From the NCBI GenBank assembly GCA_024734555.1, contig JANPWX010000081.1:1452301-1516300 (forward strand): a stretch of DNA of 64,000 bases, written 5' to 3'. The DNA comes from Trochalopteron elliotii. Taxonomy: Eukaryota; Chordata; Aves; Passeriformes; Leiothrichidae. Shown piece by piece: positions 1 through 12,021 of the stretch. The translations under genes were made by a program, and so were the position numbers. The number at the start of each line of letters is the position of its first letter. Within the stretch, counting starts at the first letter, position 1. The notes under the pieces are model-generated. The model was given only the letters and a program-made list of their open reading frames with translations. It was not told where the DNA came from and did no database searches.

Positions 1-811
1 TCTGAATTTTATTGTTGCTGTTGTTGTTTTTTCTTTGGTGAGGTTTCCCTTTAAAGAGGGAAGATGGCTCTATGAAAACACATCTGGATTAAAGTGGTTA
101 TCAGATATTTGTGTGAATGTAATATCACTTTACTGGATGTTTGTATTTAGTGAATAAAAAAGGTGGCAATTTTTATAATGGTCAAATAGAGCAGCTGTTT
201 TGAAATCCAAACTGAATATTCATAAACTCTCTCTCTGCCTGATTTAACTGATTTGAGCTTTCAAAGTCTAATGTTTCCTCAGAAGTTGTGCTAGAATTGT
301 AACCAATAATCTTCCCATGTTCATAAAACATGCAAACACCCTATATGGTACATATAGGGGCATTATCTTCATATTAGCTAGATTTTGTTGACAAGAAGAA
401 GATAGATCATTTAACAGATATATAATTTGCTGTCTTCATTGCAGTTTTATAAGAGACACTGTTATAAAAATGGGTATGACATTTGCATTTCTGTTTAATT
501 GCTGTGGAGTGAACATAAAAAGATAAGAGAGCCAAGAGAGCTTATTAAAACTGAAATGAGGGCAGCTGATAAAAGAATGATATTTTAGTGGTGCTGCAGT
601 CAGATCTGACACTTTTCCCACAAAAACAATCTTATTCAGGGATTTTTTGGTGAGGAGAGAGAATATAGGGATTATATAACTACTGTTTTGTCTTCTGAGC
701 TACACTTGATATACAGGATCTCTCCCTGCCTGTATTTTAACTTGAGGGCCTCAGTAGCCCTGGGGACATTGAGGAAAATAATGTGACTTTTTCTCTGTCC
801 TGAAGTAGTTT

Positions 812-872
812 ACTTTTTTCCTTTTTCCTTTTTCCTTTTTCCTTTTTCCTTTTTCCTTTTTCCTTTTTTTCC
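812..872 (+). repeat. (CCTTTTT)n microsatellite
   Basis: About eight copies of a 7-bp pyrimidine unit, CC plus five T, in a nearly pure tract. The first and last units carry extra T. Pure pyrimidine on one strand. Confidence 0.95.
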
Positions 873-1464
873 TGTGTCAGATTACACCATGCTGCATCTA
901 GGGGTTCCTGAGCCTCTCCATGGCATGTCTCATAGCAAAATCTCTGAATTTCAACCCACTGAATGAGACTTAATAATTGAGAGTAAAGAGATAAGGGTAT
1001 ATAGCCATCATTTAAGTCAGGGACTTGCTACTTTTTTGTTTTAATGACATAATCAAGGCAATGCATTTATAAAGAAATTTGTAAAAATTTTCCTAGTTTT
1101 AAAACATTAAATGTCAATCCATAAATGTGCATATGCTGCATGCTGCTATAGGGACTTCCCTCTGCTTTTGAATACCAAAAACCATCTTACTGGCTGGAAC
1201 CACCACTGATATTTTTACTTGAGATTTAAGTCTAGCAGTGCAGGGAACTACAGCAGGGAAGTGTCTTGGAGGAATCTGTGTGCTGGAACAGGCAGCCTAT
1301 CCCTCCTCTGGCTGGGCATTTCAGCAGATTGTGGAAAAATTCTGCTTTGTCAGGGTAAGCCCAGTTCTGCCAAGTATTCAGCACAGCCTTCAGTCACAAA
1401 GTAATGATGAGCTGTCACTGAGCTGACACAGGAACAGAACCCCACTGCACAGCTTTTCCCTACC

Positions 1465-1482
1465 AAAAAAAAAAAAAAAAAA
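1465..1482 (+). repeat. A18 homopolymer
   Basis: Run of 18 A directly after a roughly 240-bp somewhat GC-richer stretch (about 1220-1464). It could be a simple slippage tract. No target-site duplication was seen that would make it a retroposed poly(A) tail. Confidence 0.9.
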
Positions 1483-1680
1483 TTAAATTCTGTTCTCTGC
1501 AGGAAGATTCATATCTCCTGACATGAAGCTGTATTAGCTTGCACAAAAATTGAGAAAATCTGCTCAAATAAGTAAAATCTTCCCAGACTTGCTTTTCTGT
1601 GTCCAGTCTTGCTTCTCTGGAAATGATAGGTTATAACAAATCTAAAAAGGAGGGACATTCCCCCAAAATCGAAGACTAAT

Positions 1681-1732
1681 ATAACTAGTATATGTATATA
1701 CTAGTGTATAGTATATATATATAACTAGTATA
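1681..1732. repeat. AT-rich palindrome with direct repeat
   Basis: Perfect inverted repeat: actagtatat at 1684-1693 and atatactagt at 1696-1705, with a 2-bp centre (gt). The 12-bp string ataactagtata (1681-1692) recurs at 1721-1732 after a short TA run. Confidence 0.9.
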
Positions 1733-3889
1733 ACCACTGGATATGGCTTTTCCCTCAAGTACACATCTTGTTGGAATACTTGTGTATGCTGATGCTCTGA
1801 AGGAAGAATAGACACAAACCCCACAGTTTGTGGGATTAAGCTATCCTACTAGTTTGGTTTAGCTCCATGGCCTGAGCAGGAATAAAAAACAGCCATATAT
1901 TTTATTTCTACTGGACCTTTATCTTGCCATCACAGATAAGGTTCATGTGTTAATAGTACTTTTAGGAGCAAGTTTGATTTTGGTTTGTTATGGGTTTTTT
2001 TCAGTTCTTGTGTTATTGTGAAAGAGTAATATCATTATCATGCATTGTGAAATAGCTGAAAAACTTAAAAAGACACACATATGAATCCAGGAAAGTTATT
2101 CTCATACTGTTTTCCTATGAGTGCTTTTACTGTGTGAAAGCAACTATTTTAATAACTATTTTGTTTTCAAACTATTAGACTGTGTTGTTTTCATGCTAAA
2201 GGGATACTGGAGTAACCCCGATGCTTATCAGAGCTATCATGCATCAAAATTGATGCTTACCTTTGTAAGCATCATTGCATTGACATTGCAATGTGTTTAA
2301 ACATATTTTTGAGTTCTGGCCTTCCGGATAAAACTCCCTTGTTTCAGATATTTTGACATTAGGAGAAGGAAAGAAGAAAGGGAAAAAATTGTACAGAAAG
2401 CATCAGTATTATGGAATAGCAGTTGCTGATGCATGATTACAATGGAAGATTTCCCATAACAAGCTCTGTTAAAAAACAAACAACTCCTCAGTGGCTCAGA
2501 AAGAAAAAGACTTTTCTGATTTTTTGTGTACTTTCAGTCCCTCTTCAGAGTACAATTTTTTGGTGACAGTTATAATTACTCTATCCTGAAATTTTATCTG
2601 GCATTTTTGATAGTATTTTATATTTCTTTTGCTTCTAGTAGCTCCAAAATGGGTTTGCTTAGGAGATAAATATTTCTGTTTTTTTCTTGAAAACACACAC
2701 ACACAAAAAAAGTTTGAGAATATTTAGGATGTAAGAAAGCTATTTTGCTATATTATCTATATGTTTAGAATTATTTATATACTGATGTAAACATAATACA
2801 TAGTGTAGACAAAATCATGGTTGAAATATATTAGAATGGGGGTAAAAATGGTAGATAAAAGGAAACTAAAACTTCAGAGATAAATCTGGTGGAAGAAATA
2901 CTACTGTAAAACTGAAGTTTAACAAAATAGAAGTTGTGTTTCAAATTTTTAGGAAGATGCAGAAACTGATTAGACATTTTGCGTGCATTTGCTTTGGATT
3001 ATAGAAAGTTTCAGAAAATCATTAGAAAACATTATTACCAGAATGTGAAGCATTCAAAAGTAGTTATAATTACACTCACAAACTGACTGCTTTTGCTACA
3101 ACATGCTGTGATTTTGAAGTCTTTAGATTAAATAGCAAAGAAAGGACAATGAATGCTTCATAAAAAATAGTCTTAGAGAGAAATCCGATGGGATCTTTGC
3201 CAGGAGAGTGACAAAGTGAGCAGAAGAGAGCGTTTACAAAGAGGGGCAAGGAAAGACCCAGCTAGGAAAACAAGGGATACTAGGAAAAAATCAGTAACTT
3301 GTCAAGAATGTTACCCTATATGGTCTTTGGGAACTGGCTGATGGTCTTTGTTTTAAAATGAATATACTGATATCTTGTCTGCTGTCACACAGGTAGTGCC
3401 AAGTTAGTCACACTCTAGTGCCTCAAGATGATTGTGGGAAACACAAAGGCTCAATGAGGAGTTAGAGAGCAGAGATGGGTTATAAATCCCCTGGACCTGT
3501 AAGCAGAAAACCACCCAATCACTTGGAGATATTCCCCCCTGGAAAGGCCTTTGGACTGAAGAGGGTGTGGGGCTTCCTATGGGATGCAGGGAGGACATGC
3601 ATTTTTTGTTTATGTAAAAAATATTGCTGAATGATCTTTTGAAGTGATTCTGAGGGTGCATGAGTCTTATTTAGGGGAAGGACCAGAGGTACAGAGAGAC
3701 TAATGTAATATGTGGGAAAGAAATGGACTAGGATATAAAAGGCAAGAGGATAGTAGGAAAAGGAGATAAAATGCCTTTCAGTGTAAATATGCTGATGGTA
3801 GGTAGGTACTCTAGTCTGAGCTATATAATTTGTCCCATCTTCTCATTAAAGGGCATTTCAGTTCTCCATGTGGGTGTTGCCTCTACTAA

Positions 3890-4345
3890 GCAGGTGTTAG
3901 TTGATGCATGCTAGTGAGGTTTGAGCTGGCCTGGCTGGGGAGCAGGGTGAGTTGTCTGAGAACCAGCAGCTGGGGCAAGCAGTGGAGCTGGGCCAGCTCC
4001 TGGGATGAGAGGCTAAAGCCAGCTGCTGGGAGCACCAACATTGAGTGTTTGTGTGTGTGTGTATTCCACTAGCTGACTTCAACTCGATCAGCTGGAGGGG
4101 AGGCACTGGGCTGAATCAGCTCTGCAGTTCATTATTTCAGCAAGCACAGGGCATCTGTGTGGGTGTGTGTCTGTGAGCAGCCCTGTGAGCAGCCCTGTGA
4201 GCTCTGTGTGTGTGTGCCCACCTGTGGGGTACCTGTGCTTAGTCTGGCTGCTGGATGAAGCTGGTGCTCGTGCTGCAGTCTCTCCTCATCCCTCTGGTTA
4301 CCAGATTCACCTGACTCTAACAAAGACATAAGAGCATGAGCAGAA
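3890..4345. repeat. Unclassified GC-richer island with GT tracts, repeat candidate
   Basis: About 450 bp clearly richer in G and C than the flanks. It contains two GT runs (about 4046-4062 and 4206-4215), a direct repeat of gagcagccctgt (4177-4200 region) and several copies of the word AGCTGCTGGG or close variants. It looks like part of an old interspersed repeat, perhaps an LTR, but I cannot name a family and found no clear ends. Confidence 0.4.
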
Positions 4346-6600
4346 GTCATGTTTTTGAACAAATGTCAAGGAAATAGCAATTTAATTCAAATTGCTCCGA
4401 ATATTAAAATACTTGCAAATGGATATTAATTCATCCATAAAAAATGTGACAAAGTGTTTAATCAATACAGGAATTCACAGGTTCTCTTTGTTCTTTCCCA
4501 ATATGATGAAAAAAGATGTGACTGAAATAGATTGCAGATACAAAAATAGAAACCAGAAAATATGGTACATAAATGGTGATATAGGTTAAGTTTTCTACTC
4601 ATAAATAGTTTATATATTCATTCATTCTCTACCTATTGTAAAAACTGGTAGTGGGGTTTTGAGCCAAAGTGTATTTATAAATAGAATTGAGCTTTTTTAT
4701 ACAGCTATTCCTATATTTAGATAGTGGGGAATTTGTGGGTGAAGGTAGGTGACAAAGAACAGCAGATGATTAAGCTGGCAGCACCAGCCCAGCTGGAAGC
4801 TGTGTCCTGCTATAGGAAGAAGCAGCCAGACAAGTCAAAGTGGAGATTCTGCATTTCTGACAAATGAAGTGGACTTAGCTGTGAGTCCACCACCAAGAAA
4901 AAATGTGTCAGAGAAAGGTGTCTGCTACTGTCCCTCCTGCATCTGTGCTGAATGGTGTTATATAAAGACTGGCACGTAAATGTTGCATCGTAGTCCAACT
5001 GAAAAAGAAGTGGCTTTCAATTATCTGAAATGTATTTAAACTTGGTCAGTTTACCTTTTATGTTTGAGGTATGAATTAAAATGTGTAAAGTGAGCCTCAT
5101 TTTAGTGAAATTAAAATAGCTTACAGAAGCACACTTGATTTAAGTGAAATTATTCAAAGCTTCAGTGTAGAAATGCTCTCATACATTCATATTGCTGCTG
5201 TTCATATGACTGGATTTTCATGTCTGGATGTTCTGGGTGATTCATGCTTCTGAGGATGACACGTAGCAGCAAGCTTGAAAGCTAAGTCTAGAAATGAAAA
5301 TATATAGCTATAGTGTCTGGCACCGGCCTGTGCCTTTTCCTCTCACTCTGTTTGTTTGGACATCCAATGCCTCTGAAACGTTTTCATTTGTCACATCAGA
5401 ATTGTTTACCTTGGTGGTAGATAATAATATGGGACAAATAATAGCATAATTTCATATACTTGAAACTCGAGTCTCTGCTGAATTCTCAAATGTGTTGTGT
5501 TGTACTTAGGCTCAGTCACTGAAGATGGAAATGTGACATTAGGAGCGAAGGTCCATATTGGTTTTATGCTGAGGAAAACAAGAAGTAATTTATTTGGGGA
5601 TTTTGTAGAAGAAAGGAACTAATAATTCTTTAGCATGGAGTCACAACTCATGCTTTGAAAGCCTTACAACAAAGAGTGTGTCCCTCTGGCTGTCCCAACC
5701 TCTTCAATAAAATATTTCTTTGAGAAAAGATCCTCAAATCGTGTTTACCTAAAATGGCTCACTGAGTTATTTTTTCTTCTCTGTAAAGATGATTATTTTT
5801 TCTACAATCTCCCTTGACTGCATGGACATAAAGATGGTGTTTAGTACATTTAAGGGCAGCAATGCAAACTGGATAGAAGCTCTGGAGGCTGAACTGAGAA
5901 CACTTTCAATGCTGGGCAGAGCTGGTAGCTCGGGTGGGTGGAAGTTCTTGCTTGCCTATGTTTGTCTTCAGGGATGCTGTTGATGTGAACATATTGCAAA
6001 TATTGGTTTATATTGCCTGAGCTTCCATAACTCTGATCTTCAGCTACAGCCTGAAGGGTATCAGAATCACATTTTAGAACTTAAAATTAGAGTGAAATAA
6101 AAACATTTATTACATTGTTACAGATCACATTAAGGCAATTTTGGAAACTCTTTTGAGGTAAAGCTGTTCCTACAAACACAGTCAAAAATGGTTAATAGCT
6201 AAGTTTCCTGTGTCCTTTATGGTTCTCCAATGAAGGATAAATCCAAATTGTGTTATATCCCATTGTTTATTGATTTGTTTTTTCAAATCGTGCCGCCTTT
6301 GGACATTCAGGACTAGCTCTGAGGTCTTCAGTTGTATAAATTTCATAAAAGTTCTTGCACATTTCTAAATTTCTCCTTTAGTAGCAGCAGTAGCAGCTTT
6401 TCCAAAGACTAACTTTTCTGCAGAAAACTGTTACTTTCTTTTGAGTTCTGGCTCTATCTGCACACAGCAGTGCTCTTACTGAGATGTCATACTACTGTCT
6501 TCCTCTTAATCCTATAACTGGTAAGAAAGAATGACTGATATCTGAATTGTTTCTTCTTAGGAAAGTAGGTGTAAAACAAACAAGTATAACTAAAACTGTA

Positions 6601-6626
6601 GGGGTTGGGGTGTTTTTGGGAGGGGG
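6601..6626 (+). other. G-quadruplex candidate
   Basis: Four G runs (GGGG, GGGG, GGG, GGGGG) separated by loops of 2, 7 and 1 bases. A further G6 run lies about 26 bases downstream (near 6653). This fits the usual quadruplex pattern on the + strand, which is also the IL1RAPL1 RNA strand. Confidence 0.6.
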
Positions 6627-7589
6627 TTGCTCAGGTCCTTTTGGGGGGAAAGGGTTTGTTGTTTGTTTTTTTTTTTAACAAATGTAGGAGTCGTAATTCT
6701 AAGAACTGTTTAGGTTTTTTAATTCAGAATTGTCATTAAATCCCATTAGAGAATTTTCAGGAGTATGGAAAAGTGTCATCAGTATGCTAGGAAACAGTCT
6801 TGAACCTAATAAATGTGATGAGTTTTTAACGTATTCCCATTTTTACTGGGTAGATATGGGAAAGAGTTATGGAGAGATTTTCAAGGGAATCTTATTCATG
6901 TGCAAATGTCCTTCTTCTAATATCTATAATAAATGTTGTAATTGTTGGATATCTCTGTCCATATCTACCATTAATGGGTAACTTTTCTATTCAGAAAATA
7001 ACACTCATGCAGAGTTAGCAACAGATAAATATCTAATCATTCAGAAACAAGACAGATACCTTCATGGGTTGTTCTTTATGCATCTGCTTGACAACTGAAC
7101 AGAAAACTAACTTAGCATTTGAGTCTGAATGACAGGATCTGTCTTTATCTGAGAACTGTGTGTTCATCAGGCAAAGTGAGAGAACAAGGGAGAAGCCATT
7201 TAGCAGCACTGCATTTTCAGTTTTAGTACAATAAAAGAAGGCCAGTTGCATTTGCAACAGGGATGATTTGGTGATAAAGATATTCCAGTATTTGTTGACC
7301 TTTTGAGTCATCAGGATGTAGTGACACTCAGTTGTTCCTGAACACAGAAGCAGAGCTGTTGGAAAAGGCTCTGGTGCACCGTACAGTAGACATAATTTTA
7401 AGGACCTTTATCTTTAAAAACTCTGCGTTTTTTCTAGTCATTCTCATACCAATCCTATTTTTTTTCTGTCCTTTTAATATAATACTTGAAGTATATTTTT
7501 GTTCAATGGTTCCCCTCCATCCCCTGTGAGTGAAAAACCACTGGAGTAAACACATGTTCCATGAACAAAAATATATGCAACTTTGAAGA

Positions 7590-8241
7590 AAAGGACTTGG
7601 GGGTTCTGGTGAAAATCGAGTTGAACCAACAATGTTCCCCTGCAACAAAAAAGGTGAATGATGAGCTGTGCTGCATTAGACAAAATATTGCCAGCACACC
7701 AAGGGAGGTGGCCCTTCCTCTTTACTCAGCAGTGGTGAGACCACTGGAGTAGTGTCCAGTTCCGGACTTGCTGGTGCAAGAAAAATATGGAGAGAGTCCA
7801 ATGAAGCATGAAGATGATAAAGGAACTGGAGCATCTCTGCTGTGAGCACAGGCTGAGAGAGCTGGGACTCTTTACCATGGAGAAGGAACTGGAGAATCTG
7901 GCTGACAAATATACATTTCTGAAGGGAAGGTGCCAACATGATGGAGCCAGGCTCTTTTCAGTGTTGCCTGGTGACAGGACCAGAGGCATTGGGCACAAAC
8001 TGGAACACAGAATATTCCATTTGAACATCAGGAAACACTTTTCACCGAGAGGATGACTGAACCCTGGCACAGGTTGCCCAGGAAGGTTGTGGAGTGTCCA
8101 TCCTTGGAGATATTCAAAAGCAGTCTGAACACACTCCTGGGCAGGCAGATCTAAGTGGCTGTCCTTGATCAGGGGGGTTGGACAAGATGACATCCTGAGT
8201 TCCCTTCTGATCTTAAACATTTTGGGATTCTGTGATTCTAT
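7590..8241 (+). mobile_element. CR1 LINE fragment, 3' end
   Basis: 5'-truncated CR1 non-LTR retrotransposon in sense orientation. The start matches the CR1 segment around 'gacttgggggttctggtg'. It continues through 'gtggtgagaccactggagta', 'aggctgagagagctgggact' and 'ggttgcccaggaaggttgtgg' to the 3' end 'gggattctgtgattctat'. It covers the C-terminal part of the reverse-transcriptase ORF, now broken by stops and shifts, and the 3' UTR. The 3' UTR subtype with 'cacaaactggaacacag' resembles the copy at 42.1 kb more than those at 24.8 or 49.4 kb. Confidence 0.9.
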
Positions 8242-9943
8242 AAATGAAAGAAATGGGAGGAATAATTTAACTCTATCAGCGTGTAATTTTTGAAAGAAAC
8301 ATTTCTGCTATTCTGGCATATGGTGCTAAGTACGGGTATAAAAATTACTCTTTTTCAGGATCGTTTTCCCAAGAAAAAGCAAGTGCCATTGTCTCCTGTA
8401 TTATGAGGACATAGTGTACCTAGAGACATTTCATGTTATGGTATTATCTCCCTACTGCAGTTTGTTGAAAGCTAAAGGGGTTTTCATCCATGAGGGTACA
8501 CTTTTGCACAGCTCTTCACACTTCTGTCTCCTCTGGGAATGTACATTGATCTGCTGCAGTGAAAATGTTTAGCATCATTCTGACACATCTCCATTCTAGC
8601 ACTTTGTGACTCACTGGCCAAAAATTTCTTCACTAATGATCCTGGGAAGCCTTACTGAAACAAGTAGCTAATTTAGCACTAAATTTGTAACTAGCACTAA
8701 AGTATCAAGTGTGCAATTAAATTCAGACTAGTGGCAATCCATATTTTACTTCTCCTATATGCCTTATGCAGTAAAAATCCTTTTTTGATTTATTACTATC
8801 CTTTTTAACTACCTCTAATATTTTTACCTGCAATCCATAAGTGCTATTCTCTGCATTTCTGATATCAAATATTTTAATAGAAAGTTATTTTTAAAATTGA
8901 AAATTTTCTCATACTAAATAGCGTATAGGTATACTATTAATATGCTTTTTAAAAATTTATATAGTAACTTTCTTGAATCACATACTTCTAGTATTAGTTT
9001 TACAATTGCTGGAGTCCCCAGCATACAGATATGACTGGTTTATAGACACATATATATAAGCATATAGACACTTTTTCTCTGTAAGAACTCTTTACCTTCA
9101 AATCAAATTTGTTCAGATTTATATTCATATACTGTAGGAGTGCAGACAGAGTTACATTATAGGAATATTTTTGTATGCCTGTACAGTAAGATTATGAATT
9201 TTTTCTATTCATATATCTGAAAGGAAGCTTTAATCTGAAATAAAATGCTTTATGGGGAAATTAGGAAATTTGTTAATTTTATGTAATTTTGCCTTCCATA
9301 TAATTGCCAGTACAAATTCGTAATTAAGTTTATTGTCATAATTTTGTTTAAGTATTTTGTACTAAGAAAGTGAAGTTTTATTAAAATGGGGAAATCAATA
9401 TCAATTGATTCCAGTTCTCATAAAGAAATAAGTTTCACTTTGATTTTAAAAAAGACAGAGATCATACAGAAAAACCAGTAACATAAAAATCTACACTTTT
9501 TTCTATTTTACCCAAAAATAGGCTTTAGAGTATTATAAGGATGAGGAAATTAAATTTCCTTTGTAAAGGCTAAATTTATTTAATTTTCCTTGTTCAGAAC
9601 ATCAATAAAAGGCCTTTCACATCAGCCACTAGCTCCCTCTTACACAAGGAAAACATTATTCTAATGCAGTTAGACTTTGCATTTTGACATTCTCTTTTGA
9701 CAGGTTTGGAGTGGAGGGGAAACTCAGGATGGCAGTGTACACCACTTGTGTCAGAAAAAGATAAAATGTGAAGGTTTGGCTTCCAAGGATGGAAGCAGGT
9801 GTTAAAACTAAACAATATTTTCCTGTGTGTCTAATTCAAACCTATTGAAACAAGTATCTTGCAGAGTATTGATATTCAAATAGTCCTGGAGGCTCCTGTG
9901 CACTGGGTTATTTCATAGTATCATGCAAATAATTAGGTGACCC

Positions 9944-10600
9944 TTGAGGGAAGAAATCAGTGCTTATGTAATTCAATTGAGGTCAAAAGCAGTTTCCAAA
10001 CTGGGTTGGCCCCCCAGGGTATGGAAGCAGGAGATAATTTCTAAGGCACAGAGGAAAATTCCAGCCGGCTTCTGTCCATCTCCCTCCACTTTTCTTCTCT
10101 TCTCCCCATGCCTGAAGCACTGCCCCAGCACTTGCAGCTCTGTTGGCTGTGGAAGCCTTGTGGAAAAGGCAATCTGTGATTTCAGATATCAGAGCCAGCA
10201 AGTGTGGGAGTCACCCTTTCCAGAGCTTGGGGAAAAAGAGCCCAACAAACCCAAATAACAAGAAAAACCCAAACCCAATAAAAGGGAATCCTGCATATAA
10301 AGTCTGTGAACTGCTGTCCTGAATGAATGCTCCAGAAGCCACTGGGGGCATTCTGGTGGGGCCATCAGACCCTGCCCCCGAGGGGATCTCAGTGCACAGG
10401 AGTAATCCTGGCTGCCCCAAGGTACCCTGGCCTCTCTCCCTCACCACGTGCCCAAGCCCTCAGGCGTGTCCTCAAAAAACCCTGCTGCTATGTAGAGGCT
10501 TTAAAAATTTTTGTGTGAAAGTATACAAGCTCACAAAGAGCCTTTGGAGCCACAGGCCAAGAGCACGAGTAGATTATCAATAACGTGGTTTTGTTTCTGT
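9944..10600. repeat. Unclassified GC-richer segment with TATA-like box, LTR candidate
   Basis: About 650 bp of mixed composition with C-rich stretches (10070-10140, 10370-10470) and the motif gcatataaagtc at about 10292-10303, preceded by an AATAAA at 10278. Short overlapping frames on both strands have no recognisable protein. The makeup is reminiscent of an LTR, but I could not find TG...CA ends with a duplication, so the identity is open. Confidence 0.3.
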
Positions 10601-10869
10601 CTTGAATGAATTCTTTTCTCTCCAGCTTTCAGGCATCCAAATAACTGTGACAGAAGTTACTTGAACTGAAAAAGGACAAAACTGTGTCTGCAAAATCAGG
10701 AAAAAACTAATTAATGAAGTCAAAAAAAGTTTTCCCCAGAAATGTGGTGGACCATTTATAGAAAATGGATATGGACATCAGTGGCTAAGTTTGCTTGTTA
10801 AAATTTAAAATAAAACTGCAAAGAAAACACTTTTCTCAGACTTTCTTTTAAATGTTCAGTTCTGAAGGA

Positions 10870-10924
10870 GTTGGAAATAAAGTTACTTTTCCAACTCAGT
10901 CGGAAATAAAGTTACTTTCCAACT
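10870..10924. repeat. Duplicated hairpin unit
   Basis: ggaaataaagttactttt at 10873 recurs almost exactly at 10902 (period 29). The first copy forms gttggaaa (10870-10877) paired with tttccaac (10888-10895), and inside it AAAGT pairs with ACTTT around a single T. The second copy keeps most of the stem. Confidence 0.85.
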
Positions 10925-11997
10925 TTGTATGATGAGGAGAAACATAAGAGAGATTTTCTGGCTTCCTGTTTACTGTCCAGTTTGTTTACTTTGGTAAATA
11001 GTAGAATGGCAAAGCTCCAGAGTGGACAAGTAGCAGGAAGAGTCCCACTTTCCCTTCTGTCATGAATAGGGATGATGAGGGATGTTGCCTGGACAGTACT
11101 GAGCTGTATAAGTCCATCACTGAGCTCTCTCTGGTGGGGCTGGAGACTGACAATTACCCACAGGTCTTTTTCTGAGGAAAAACCCCCAGTTTTGTAAGTG
11201 TAAACCCATCTGGTCCATTTTAGAGATGTATTTATAAAGAAACCATGTGCTTAATTCTCAAAGCAACTCCTTTAAATGTAGATGGAAGTATTACAAAAGC
11301 TAAAGTTTAGAGAAGCTATTCTTGGTCTGTTTTCTCCCTTGTGTCTCCTCTTCTCCTTTTCTCTCTAACAAGTTACCTGTTCATTGAACTTTTTTTTAAG
11401 ATAAATTTAAATGGGTGTGTTGTCTTAAACAAAAACCACCAAACAGCTTTTTTCTTCCTCTTTTTGTATTTTGTACTTTTAAATCTCATTTTTTTAGCAC
11501 TTGAAAATCCATTGAATAACAGATGAAAATGAAAACCTTCACTTATATGTACAAAAATGTTCTAGCTGATTTTATTCTTGTGAACATTTGTGACTGGTAC
11601 ATTAGATTAGGGAAAAAATAATTAGTTATTTTTTCACCTCTTCCTATCACCATGTTCAGGAAAAAAACAAAGGCAAAAAAACAAACAAAAGAAACGCCCC
11701 AAAGGTATCGTGATAAGTGAGTTAAAGCACAGTTAGTTTAGCTAACACCAGTTTTTAAAATCCCTTAAACTCATGCCATAGGGTTTTTGCTTGTTTTGTT
11801 TGTTTCTGATCTGGTCCCTGTAGTAAGAGACATATGGAAAACTTTCTTACTTCTAACACATGAGCATTTTTTTTACCCTCTGCAGTATGTGCATGCTCCA
11901 GAGGGCTCTGCTGCCTGTGCTTTTTCTGTTGCCTCAGAGGATTGACATCTACTGTATGCTTCATGCTCTAGCTGTAATCAGCAAACTCACCCTCTCT

Positions 11998-12021
11998 TTC
12001 TTCTTCTTCTTCTTCTTCTTC
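11998..12021 (+). repeat. (TTC)n microsatellite
   Basis: Eight near-perfect TTC units within a pyrimidine-rich stretch. Confidence 0.95.

Noticed and set aside
1220..1482. Processed retrocopy ending in the A18 tract
   Set aside because: No recognisable source sequence, no convincing target-site duplication, and poly(A) retroposition is uncommon in birds.
7726..8220. 164-codon minus-strand open frame
   Set aside because: Antisense to the CR1 3' fragment; same explanation as other CR1 by-products.
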